From NCBI GenBank assembly GCA_002431975.1, contig DJFA01000073.1, positions 5,451-13,313 of the forward strand: a DNA stretch of 7,863 bases, written 5' to 3'. Every line of letters begins with the position of its first letter. The stretch's first letter is position 1. Positions 1 to 5,550 of the stretch are shown piece after piece. Below the pieces are notes generated by a model, which was not told the DNA's origin, did not search any database, and worked only from the letters and a program-made list of their open reading frames with translations. A program made the position numbers and the translations under genes. This DNA is from Ruminococcus sp. UBA5884. Its GTDB lineage: Bacteria; Bacillota; Clostridia; Oscillospirales; Ruminococcaceae.

Positions 1-40
1 TTTATTCCCGATTTTGCTTGACTATAACATTTTTAAAAGT

Positions 41-96
41 GGCGAATATTTTTCAGATTACAGGCGGCAGTTTGCCGCAGTTCGCCCCTACAGAAA
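41..96. repeat. Interspersed repeat, copy 1, just beyond the orf163 stop
   Basis: Positions 78-96 match 4240-4258 exactly (19 bases). The element can form a nested fold: an inner stem gcggca/tgccgc (64-69 with 73-78, 3-base loop) and an outer pairing ggcgaa/ttcgcc (41-46 with 81-86). The repeat ends at the base before the stop codon of the 163-aa gene. Read on the minus strand, the hairpin lacks a proper T tract, with only a short TTTT near 35-38, so it might be a weak operon end but is not a convincing terminator. The remaining bases 1-40 show nothing else. Confidence 0.55.
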
Positions 97-588
97 TTAT
101 AATGAACTTGCTGAAATAAGCGTCATGCACAATATAACACAAAGTGCAAGACAGATAAATGAAAGCACCGGAACAAGCAATGATGTTTTTTTCTTTTTTC
201 TTTTCGGCGGTGCAGGATTATCATTTATAATATTCTTTTCATTGCTGTCGCTGATAATTCTTTCAATTTCCTTTGTTACTTCCTTTTCTCTGGCTTTATC
301 AGCGTTTTTTCTGTCAGATGAAGCCGTTTTCTGTCGTTTTGCCTTAATAACAGTTATATCCGGTGACTTTTTATCAAGTTCACCGGATATAACATTTGAT
401 TTATTAATTTCTTTTCTGGTAATGGGAATGAATTCTTCCGACAATATTTTATCTATTTCTTCATCGGATATTCTGCGTTTCTTCACATTTTTTGAATTCA
501 TTGAACTGACAGTATAAAGAATTCTGTCAACCTCCCATGTACTGATATGGCTCAGAGAGCCTTCAAAAAAATCGTCCTTGCAGCTCAT
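97..588 (-). CDS. Hypothetical protein with C-terminal membrane anchor (163 aa)
   Basis: I do not recognise a named family. The start is supported by AGGAGA at 595-600, six bases before the ATG. The N-terminal 120 residues are hydrophilic, with many Lys, Glu and Asp. An 'SDEEIDKILSEEFIPI' stretch near residue 41 looks helical. A short Pro-Ala-Pro-Pro segment (125-128) leads into a basic cluster KRKKKK (129-134), then one hydrophobic helix at about 136-158, and the protein ends within a few residues. By the positive-inside rule this is a cytoplasmic protein held in the membrane by its tail. It is last in the proBA operon, 31 bases after proA, but nothing in it points to proline metabolism. The coding sequence contains a perfect 14-bp inverted repeat (353-393). 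The stop codon (97-99) directly abuts an interspersed repeat. The frame is intact. Function unknown; existence as a gene is fairly sure. Confidence 0.8.
   Translation of the reverse strand: MSCKDDFFEGSLSHISTWEVDRILYTVSSMNSKNVKKRRISDEEIDKILSEEFIPITRKEINKSNVISGELDKKSPDITVIKAKRQKTASSDRKNADKAREKEVTKEIERIISDSNEKNIINDNPAPPKRKKKKTSLLVPVLSFICLALCVILCMTLISASSL
353..393. repeat. Perfect 14-bp inverted repeat inside the orf163 coding sequence
   Basis: gttatatccggtga (353-366) is the exact reverse complement of tcaccggatataac (380-393), separated by a 13-base loop. It encodes residues about 66-80 on the minus strand without breaking the frame. No T tract follows on the minus strand, so it is not an intrinsic terminator. 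Confidence 0.8.
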
Positions 589-619
589 ACTCTTTCTCCT
601 GTTCTTTTTTATATATTTT

Positions 620-1867
620 TTATCTTATCTGACCGTCTCCGTTAATCAGATATTTAACAGATGTGAGTTCTCTGAGACCCATAGGGCCTCTTGCATGGAG
701 TTTCTGTGTTGAGATTCCGATTTCAGCACCAAATCCAAATTCTCCGCCGTCAGTAAAGCGTGTGGACGCATTTACATAAACAGCTGCTGCATCAACTTCA
801 CGCTGAAATTTTTCAGCATTTTTAAGGTTATTTGTAACAATGCATTCTGAATGGCCTGTGCTGTACTGTGCTATATGGTCAATGGCTTCATCTATGCTGT
901 CAACAACCTTTGCTGATATCTTATAGTCATTGTATTCAGTAGCATAATCCTCATCAGTGGCAGGAACTACACAGTCACCAAGGATTGCTGCTGTTTTTTC
1001 ACAGCCTCTTATTTCAACGCTGTGTTCATCATATTTCTTTTTAAGAGCCGGAAGAAATTTATCTGCAATATTTTTATGTACAAGTATTCCCTCTATTGCA
1101 TTGCATACTGACGGACGCTGAGTCTTTGCATTATCAGCAATATTTACTGCCATTTCAATATCAGCACTTTCATCTACATATACATGACAATTTCCTGCTC
1201 CTGTTTCAATTACAGGTACTTTTGCATTATTGACAACAGCCTTTATAAGACCTGCTCCGCCTCTTGGGATAAGAACATCAAGATAGCCTGTAAGCTGCAT
1301 AAGTTCTGTTGCACATTCTCTTGAAGTATCCTCAACAAGCTGTATTGTATCAGCCGGCATACCTGCTGATTCAATTGCCTCACGCATTATGCCGACAAGA
1401 CATTTATTTGAATTGATTGCTTCCTTACCGCCTCTGAGTATTACGGCATTTCCTGCTTTCAGACAGAGTGTTCCTGCATCAACTGTAACATTCGGACGTG
1501 ATTCAAATATTATTCCGATTGCTCCGAGCGGAACTCTTGTCTTGCAGATTTTAAGACCATTCGGACGTATTACTCCGCTGTCAACAGAACCTATTATATC
1601 TTCAAGTTCTATAAGCTTTCTTACACTGTCTGATATGCCTTTTATACGCTGTTCATTAAGCATAAGCCTGTCCTGCATAGCGGCAGACATATTATTTTTT
1701 ACAGCATTTTCAAGGTCAAGTTTATTCTGACTGATAATCAGTTCTGTTTTTTCTGTAAGTGCATCTGCTATTGCTGCAAGAGCATTGTTTTTCATGGCAG
1801 TTGAAGTACAGGCAGCTACTCTTTTGGCTGCTTTGGCTTTTTTGCCAAGTTCTTCTATGTAACTCAT
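620..1867 (-). CDS. proA: Glutamate-5-semialdehyde dehydrogenase (gamma-glutamyl phosphate reductase), ProA
   Basis: Second enzyme of proline synthesis: NADPH-dependent reduction of L-glutamyl 5-phosphate to glutamate 5-semialdehyde, which cyclises to pyrroline-5-carboxylate. Its length of 415 aa is normal for the family. Visible family features are FESRPNVTVDA (121-131), the IPRGG segment (200-204), the catalytic cysteine Cys255 in QRPSVCNAIEG, the ProA signature ending in QYSTGHSECI (322-342), and the C-terminal FGFGAEIGISTQKLHARGP block (377-395). GGAGG at 1876-1880 lies 8 bases before the ATG and inside the end of the 86-aa gene, whose stop is 3 bases upstream, so translation is probably coupled. 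It sits downstream of proB with that small gene between them. No missing residue or frameshift is seen. The product is cytoplasmic. Confidence 0.97.
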   Translation of the reverse strand: MSYIEELGKKAKAAKRVAACTSTAMKNNALAAIADALTEKTELIISQNKLDLENAVKNNMSAAMQDRLMLNEQRIKGISDSVRKLIELEDIIGSVDSGVIRPNGLKICKTRVPLGAIGIIFESRPNVTVDAGTLCLKAGNAVILRGGKEAINSNKCLVGIMREAIESAGMPADTIQLVEDTSRECATELMQLTGYLDVLIPRGGAGLIKAVVNNAKVPVIETGAGNCHVYVDESADIEMAVNIADNAKTQRPSVCNAIEGILVHKNIADKFLPALKKKYDEHSVEIRGCEKTAAILGDCVVPATDEDYATEYNDYKISAKVVDSIDEAIDHIAQYSTGHSECIVTNNLKNAEKFQREVDAAAVYVNASTRFTDGGEFGFGAEIGISTQKLHARGPMGLRELTSVKYLINGDGQIR

Positions 1868-1870
1868 TTT

Positions 1871-2131
1871 TTATTCCTCCAATAAATCGTCAGGTTGTTC
1901 AGGAAGCGGATTATTAATATCAATCCAGCCTCTTTCATCTATTTCATCATTCCAGTCATCATAAATGGACTGAACATCTGTATACCATTGGTCATACGAA
2001 CAATGAACAGCATCGGGACTGCAATATTCAAAAAGGAAAACACCTTGCTTATCTTCATAAAGCATTATTTTGTATATATAATCCTTGCTGTTGCATTTTA
2101 TCGGTTTTTTAAGATATGCATATCTTCTCAT
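1871..2131 (-). CDS. Small acidic hypothetical protein between proB and proA (86 aa)
   Basis: I do not recognise a named family. The protein is soluble, with no signal peptide or membrane segment. Its N-terminus is basic (RRYAYLKK), the middle is rich in aromatics (KIMLYEDKQGVFLFEY), there are three cysteines (13, 37, 44), and the tail is strongly acidic, with WNDEIDERGWIDINNPLPEQ around residues 60-79. Its ATG overlaps the proB stop as TGATG (2129-2133) with no good Shine-Dalgarno of its own, so it is probably translated by ribosomes finishing proB. Its own end carries the proA ribosome binding site and it stops 3 bases before proA. This tight embedding suggests production in step with ProB and ProA and perhaps a regulatory or complex-forming role, but that is inference. 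The first codons form part of a perfect 16-bp DNA palindrome (2111-2126). Confidence 0.8.
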   Translation of the reverse strand: MRRYAYLKKPIKCNSKDYIYKIMLYEDKQGVFLFEYCSPDAVHCSYDQWYTDVQSIYDDWNDEIDERGWIDINNPLPEQPDDLLEE

Positions 2132-2133
2132 CA
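2129..2133 (-). promoter_or_regulatory. TGATG stop-start overlap coupling proB to the 86-aa gene
   Basis: The proB TGA (2133-2131) shares one base with the next gene's ATG (2131-2129). The bases just upstream (GCAAACAGC) hold no recognisable Shine-Dalgarno, so initiation probably depends on termination-reinitiation. Confidence 0.75.
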
Positions 2134-2910
2134 GCTGTTTGCAAGAAAAAGCGTTCCGACCGGTTTATCTTCAAAAAGGTCATAAAGCTTATCAGGATTG
2201 TCGCCGTTCATTATAACCATGTCAATACCTGCATCAAAGGCTATTTTTGCAGCATTTATCTTTGTTGACATACCGCCTGTGCCGAGCGATGAGCCTGCAC
2301 CGCCTGCTATATGTTCAATATATTCATTTATTTCAGTAACTACCGGAATAAGCTCTGCATCATCATTTGAATGAGGGTCTTTATTATAAAGACCGTCTAT
2401 ATCTGAAAGAATTACAAGCAAGTCTGCATTTGCAATTTCAGCAACAATTGCAGAAAGTGAATCATTCTCTCCGATTTCAAGTTCAAGTTCATCAATAGCT
2501 ACTGTATCATTTTCATTTACAATCGGGATTACTCCCATTTCAATGAGTTTTTCAAACGTATTTTCAACATTTTTTCTGCCTATTATAGTTTTTGTAAGCA
2601 GAATCTGTGCCACAGAAACATTATAATTCCCGAAAAGCTGGTCATACATATACATAAGTTCGCACTGACCGACTGCTGCTGCTGCCTGTTTTGAAGGCAC
2701 ATCAGTTGGTTTATGCTTCATGCCGAGCTTTCCGACTCCAAGACCCATAGCTCCCGATGAAACCATTATGATTTCCCTGCCGGAATTCTGAAGGTCTGCG
2801 ATAACTCTTACAAGATTATTCACACGGCGTAAATTAAGCTTGCCTGTTGAATGTGCAAGAGTTGATGTTCCAAGCTTTATAACTATTCTCTTTTTTTCAG
2901 AAATTTTCAT
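2131..2910 (-). CDS. proB: Glutamate 5-kinase, short form without PUA domain, ProB
   Basis: First enzyme of proline synthesis: ATP-dependent phosphorylation of L-glutamate to glutamyl 5-phosphate, passed to ProA. The amino acid kinase fold is complete: VIKLGTS (10-16) at the phosphate-binding N-terminus, VSSGA (50-54), VNENDTV (131-137) and GENDSLSA (147-154) for glutamate and proline binding, SDIDGLYNKDP (169-179), and GTGGMSTK (210-217) near the nucleotide. The protein ends at 259 aa, about where the kinase domain ends. The longer family form, such as E. coli ProB of about 367 aa, has a C-terminal PUA domain that is absent here. The frame stops cleanly in TGATG, so I read this as a natural short form, not a truncation. 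GGAG at 2923-2926 is a rather distant 12 bases from the ATG. The gene starts 20 bases after the dehydrogenase stop. Feedback inhibition by proline is typical of the family and not visible here. Confidence 0.95.
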   Translation of the reverse strand: MKISEKKRIVIKLGTSTLAHSTGKLNLRRVNNLVRVIADLQNSGREIIMVSSGAMGLGVGKLGMKHKPTDVPSKQAAAAVGQCELMYMYDQLFGNYNVSVAQILLTKTIIGRKNVENTFEKLIEMGVIPIVNENDTVAIDELELEIGENDSLSAIVAEIANADLLVILSDIDGLYNKDPHSNDDAELIPVVTEINEYIEHIAGGAGSSLGTGGMSTKINAAKIAFDAGIDMVIMNGDNPDKLYDLFEDKPVGTLFLANS

Positions 2911-2930
2911 CTGATTTAAAAACTCCGTTC

Positions 2931-3869
2931 TCAGTTGATTTTATTTTCAGGACAGCCGTTTATAAATGCTTTGAGATTATCGGCTGCAATTTTTACAAGT
3001 CTTTTTCTTGTTTCATATGATGCCCACGCTATATGGGGAGTTATTATACAGTTTTTCGCATATCTGAGCGGTGTATTTTCAGACATAGGTTCTTTTTCAA
3101 GCACGTCTAAAGCCGCTCCTGCAATAATATCATTATCAAGAGCATCTGCAAGGTCTTTTTCAATGACAGTTCCGCCTCTTGATGTGTTTATAAGCAATGC
3201 GGTCTTTTTCATTTTTTTAAGTCTTTCAAGATTTACAAGACCTTTTGTTTTTTCAGTCAACGGACAATGAACTGTAAGAATATCAGCTTTTTCAAAGGCT
3301 GTATCAGTATCAGTTATTTCATACGGACAGTTTTCGGGGACTGTTCTTGTTGATATTACAATATTCATGCCGAATGCATGGCCTATTTCAGCAACTTTTT
3401 TTCCTATACTGCCATAGCCTATAATAGCTAAAGTCTTTCCGCTGAGTTCATATAACGGATAAGGAAAATATGAAAATGTTTCGGATTTTATCCATTCATC
3501 ATTTTTTACTGCTCTGTCATATTCAGCTGTTTTATTGTAAAATGCAAGAATATACGAAAATACAAGCTGTGCAACCGCATCTGTTGAATAAGAACCTGCA
3601 TTGCATATTGTTATACCCTTTTCGGACGCTTTTTCAACATCTATATTATTGTATCCGGTTGCAAAAAGACCTATATATTTAAGACTGGGACATTTTTCAA
3701 TAACATCGGCTGTTATAAGTGCCTTATTGCATAAAACTGCTTCTGCATCGCCTATGCGTTCAGCCACCAGCTGCGGCGGTGTGAGCTGATATATTTCAGC
3801 GTTGCCGAAACATTCAGGTGAAATATCCCCTGATGTGACAGTTTTCCAGTCAAGTATTACCGTTTTCAT
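2931..3869 (-). CDS. D-2-hydroxyacid dehydrogenase, hydroxypyruvate/glycerate dehydrogenase-like
   Basis: NAD(P)-dependent oxidoreductase that interconverts a 2-keto acid and its D-2-hydroxy acid; soluble and cytoplasmic. At 312 aa it has normal family length. Seen are the N-terminal substrate-domain segment TGYNNIDVEKASEKGI (71-86), the nucleotide-binding GYGSIG (151-156), HCPLTEKTKGLVN (201-213), and the catalytic triad Arg231 (INTSRGG), Glu260 (LDVLEKEP) and His279 (TPHIAW). The spacing Arg-29-Glu-19-His fits the family. An in-frame start at 3887 would add six residues, but GGAGG at 3876-3880, six bases before the ATG at 3867-3869, decides for the shorter form. The gene overlaps the end of the upstream membrane protein gene by 20 bases. 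Exact substrate cannot be read from sequence; hydroxypyruvate or glyoxylate is the closest guess. Its link to proline synthesis, 20 bases upstream of proB, is unexplained. Confidence 0.92.
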   Translation of the reverse strand: MKTVILDWKTVTSGDISPECFGNAEIYQLTPPQLVAERIGDAEAVLCNKALITADVIEKCPSLKYIGLFATGYNNIDVEKASEKGITICNAGSYSTDAVAQLVFSYILAFYNKTAEYDRAVKNDEWIKSETFSYFPYPLYELSGKTLAIIGYGSIGKKVAEIGHAFGMNIVISTRTVPENCPYEITDTDTAFEKADILTVHCPLTEKTKGLVNLERLKKMKKTALLINTSRGGTVIEKDLADALDNDIIAGAALDVLEKEPMSENTPLRYAKNCIITPHIAWASYETRKRLVKIAADNLKAFINGCPENKIN

Positions 3870-4143
3870 TTTTATCCTCCGCTGCAAGCTTTGCCTGTCT
3901 GCGTCTGGCTTTTGCCGCTGAAACAGCTATTGCAATGAGCATTACAAGTTCAAATACTCCTATACCGTAAAAAAGCGTACGGCTGTCATTTATGTAAAGG
4001 GCAAGAGTTGCAAGTATTGCAAATACAGTCATTATATAATATGAATGTTTAAGCCTTACATACTGGAATATAAAGAATGCCACGGCTATAGCACAGAAAA
4101 TTATATGTGACTGGAATGTAAGAGGAAATACATTTGTTGTCAT
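3850..4143 (-). CDS. Small three-helix membrane protein of unknown function (97 aa)
   Basis: I do not recognise the family. Three hydrophobic stretches are visible at about residues 10-29, 34-51 and 57-77, joined by short loops. The C-terminus is hydrophilic, starting with a basic KARRRQAK and ending in an acidic and Asn-rich tail, which places it in the cytoplasm by the positive-inside rule. There is no signal peptide. AGGAGA at 4151-4156, seven bases before the ATG, supports the start. This is the first gene of the operon that continues with the dehydrogenase and proBA; its last 20 bases overlap the dehydrogenase start and contain that gene's ribosome binding site upstream, which suggests coupling. 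A transport or membrane-tethering role is possible, but nothing in the sequence shows it. Confidence 0.8.
   Translation of the reverse strand: MTTNVFPLTFQSHIIFCAIAVAFFIFQYVRLKHSYYIMTVFAILATLALYINDSRTLFYGIGVFELVMLIAIAVSAAKARRRQAKLAAEDKNENGNT
3876..3880 (-). promoter_or_regulatory. Ribosome binding site deciding the dehydrogenase start
   Basis: GGAGG lies 6 bases upstream of the ATG at 3867-3869 and inside the coding end of the 97-aa membrane protein gene. The longer in-frame start at 3887 would place this site within the coding sequence, so the shorter start is preferred. Confidence 0.85.
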
Positions 4144-4185
4144 TTTTTATTCTCCTTTTTTATATTTATCGGATTATTTATATAG

Positions 4186-4258
4186 GAACTCCATTAAGTT
4201 CGCCCGTTGCAATTTACTGAAATTTCAGGCTGGCAAACACAGTTCGCCCCTACAGAAA
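4186..4258. repeat. Interspersed repeat, copy 2, in the proBA operon leader
   Basis: The 19-mer cagttcgcccctacagaaa at 4240-4258 is identical to 78-96, and 'caggc' precedes it in both copies (4226-4230 and 61-65). Within this element are a perfect 12-bp palindrome ctgaaatttcag (4217-4228), a second 'agttcgccc' (4197-4205) in direct orientation, a small inverted repeat gaact/agttc (4186-4190 and 4197-4201), and ggcaaa/ttcgcc (4232-4237 and 4244-4249), which can pair with one wobble on the minus-strand RNA. It lies downstream of the promoter, so it is transcribed as part of the mRNA leader. It looks like a degenerate non-coding dispersed repeat with fold-back potential. Confidence 0.6.
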
Positions 4259-4284
4259 ATAACCATCGAATTGGCGTTAGTTAA

Positions 4285-4313
4285 AGTATAGCATAAAGCG
4301 GAAGTTATTTCAA
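4285..4313 (-). promoter_or_regulatory. Sigma-A promoter of the orf97-dehydrogenase-proB-orf86-proA-orf163 operon
   Basis: On the minus strand TTGAAA (4308-4313) and TATACT (4285-4290) are separated by exactly 17 bases, and TGC just before the -10 gives an extended -10 (TGn). Transcription would start near 4278, leaving a leader of about 135 nt that holds the 4186-4258 repeat. The promoter is 47 bases past the thiH terminator. No second promoter is evident among the tightly packed downstream genes. Confidence 0.8.
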
Positions 4314-4359
4314 TAGAATTTTCAAATTATATTAATGATAAAAACAACGTAATAAGTTG

Positions 4360-4384
4360 AAAAAAGCGGACAAAAGTCCGCTTT
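4360..4384 (-). terminator. Intrinsic terminator of thiGH
   Basis: A 9-bp perfect stem aaagcggac/gtccgcttt (4363-4371 with 4376-4384) has a 4-base loop. On the minus strand the stem runs into six T's (4360-4365). It starts 3 bases after the thiH stop codon. Confidence 0.9.
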
Positions 4385-4387
4385 CTG

Positions 4388-5545
4388 TTATACTCTTACA
4401 TAATCCGTATATACCGGCTGCAAGCCTTTTTTCCTCATTGCACTGCATACTTCTTCAAGGCTTCTCGGGTCTGAAATCTCAAACTGTTCATCGCCTTTTG
4501 CCTCTCCGTCATGTCCGCCTATGCCGACCTTTACTCCGGCTGAAATCTTGGTTGCTGCAATACCGATTATATTATCCCTGAATCCTGCTCTTTCCCTTGT
4601 CGATATCGTTATTCCCGCAAACGGCATGAAAAGCCTGTATGCACACATTATCTGACAAAGCTGTTTTTCATGGACATCATTCGGATTTGCCTCTGCATTG
4701 TTTATATATGGGCGTATTCTTGGAAATGAAAATGATATTTCTGCATGAGGATATTTCTGCTGTATCAGCTTTGCATGGATTCCTGCCGCAAATGCATCTT
4801 TTCTGAAATCACTGAGTCCGAGCAGTGAACCGAATGCAACTCCTCTCATACCGCCAAGGATTGCTCTTTCCTGAGCATTTATACGATACGGATATGAACG
4901 CTTTGCTCCTCTGAGATGAACTTCTTCATATCTGTCTGTATTATATGTTTCCTGATATACGCTTACAAAATCTGCTCCGCATTCATGCAGATATTTATAT
5001 TCATCAACATTAAGCGGATATATCTCTATACCAATAGTTTTGAAATATTTATCTGCAAGTTTTACCGCTTCGCCTATATATTCAACGCTTGATGCAGAAC
5101 GGCATTCACCTGTAAGAATGAGTATTTCCTCAAGTCCTGTAGCGGCAATCGCTTTCAGTTCCTTTTCTATCTCATCATATGTGAGCTTTGAACGGTTTAT
5201 CTTGTTATGACAGTTGAATCCGCAGTATACACAGTAATTTTCACAATAGTTCGATATATAAAGAGGTGTGAAAAGGCATACCGAATTGCCAAAATGCTTT
5301 CTTGTTTCAATCTGTGCCTTCTGAGCCATAACTTCAAGCAGAGGAAGAGCTGCCGGTGAAAGCAACGCCTTGAAATCCTCTGTATTCAGATTATCCTTGT
5401 TTATTGCACAGAGTACATCTGCGGCTGTATATTTGCTGTAATCATATTCATCAGTCATGGATATAACTCTGTCCATTATATCAGATTCAATTATATCCAT
5501 TCCTTTCTGATATTGCATATGGTCTGTATCTCTTACTTTTATCAT
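4388..5545 (-). CDS. thiH: 2-iminoacetate synthase (tyrosine lyase), radical SAM, ThiH
   Basis: Cleaves L-tyrosine by a 5'-deoxyadenosyl radical to give dehydroglycine (2-iminoacetate) and p-cresol; dehydroglycine feeds the thiazole synthase ThiG in anaerobic-type thiamine synthesis. The radical SAM cluster motif is Cys101-x3-Cys105-x2-Cys108 (CENYCVYC). Family blocks LILTGE (142-147), VSVYQETYN (194-202), ISTRERAGFRDN (314-325) and SAGVKVGIGGHDG (335-347) follow, and the 385-aa length fits. A TTG at 5554 could extend the frame by three codons, but it directly abuts the GGAGG at 5556-5560, so the ATG at 5545, 10 bases away, is the better start. The ribosome binding site lies inside the end of thiG, with only 5 bases between thiG stop and this ATG. 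Oxygen-labile chemistry fits an anaerobe. It is the last gene before a strong terminator. Confidence 0.96.
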   Translation of the reverse strand: MIKVRDTDHMQYQKGMDIIESDIMDRVISMTDEYDYSKYTAADVLCAINKDNLNTEDFKALLSPAALPLLEVMAQKAQIETRKHFGNSVCLFTPLYISNYCENYCVYCGFNCHNKINRSKLTYDEIEKELKAIAATGLEEILILTGECRSASSVEYIGEAVKLADKYFKTIGIEIYPLNVDEYKYLHECGADFVSVYQETYNTDRYEEVHLRGAKRSYPYRINAQERAILGGMRGVAFGSLLGLSDFRKDAFAAGIHAKLIQQKYPHAEISFSFPRIRPYINNAEANPNDVHEKQLCQIMCAYRLFMPFAGITISTRERAGFRDNIIGIAATKISAGVKVGIGGHDGEAKGDEQFEISDPRSLEEVCSAMRKKGLQPVYTDYVRV

Positions 5546-5550
5546 AAAAA

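Noticed and set aside
41..96. Intrinsic terminator at the end of the proBA operon
   Set aside because: The inner hairpin is followed by CTGTAATCTG and not by a T tract; the true operon end may lie to the left of the window.
14..517. Long open frame on the plus strand opposite the 163-aa gene
   Set aside because: It has no ribosome binding site and is hydrophobic and Phe/Ser-rich, as expected for an antisense shadow; the minus-strand gene has a good AGGAGA and a sensible protein.
2935..3789. Several plus-strand open frames opposite the dehydrogenase gene
   Set aside because: They lie antisense to a gene with a full catalytic triad, are low-complexity shadows, and lack start signals.
3870..3887. 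Six-residue N-terminal extension of the dehydrogenase (start at 3887)
   Set aside because: The GGAGG at 3876-3880 would fall within the coding sequence, and the family normally begins close to the MKTVILD start.
4144..4284. T-box or other named riboswitch in the leader of the proBA operon
   Set aside because: No AGGGUGG-type T-box sequence or other motif I know is present; the leader is dominated by the dispersed repeat.
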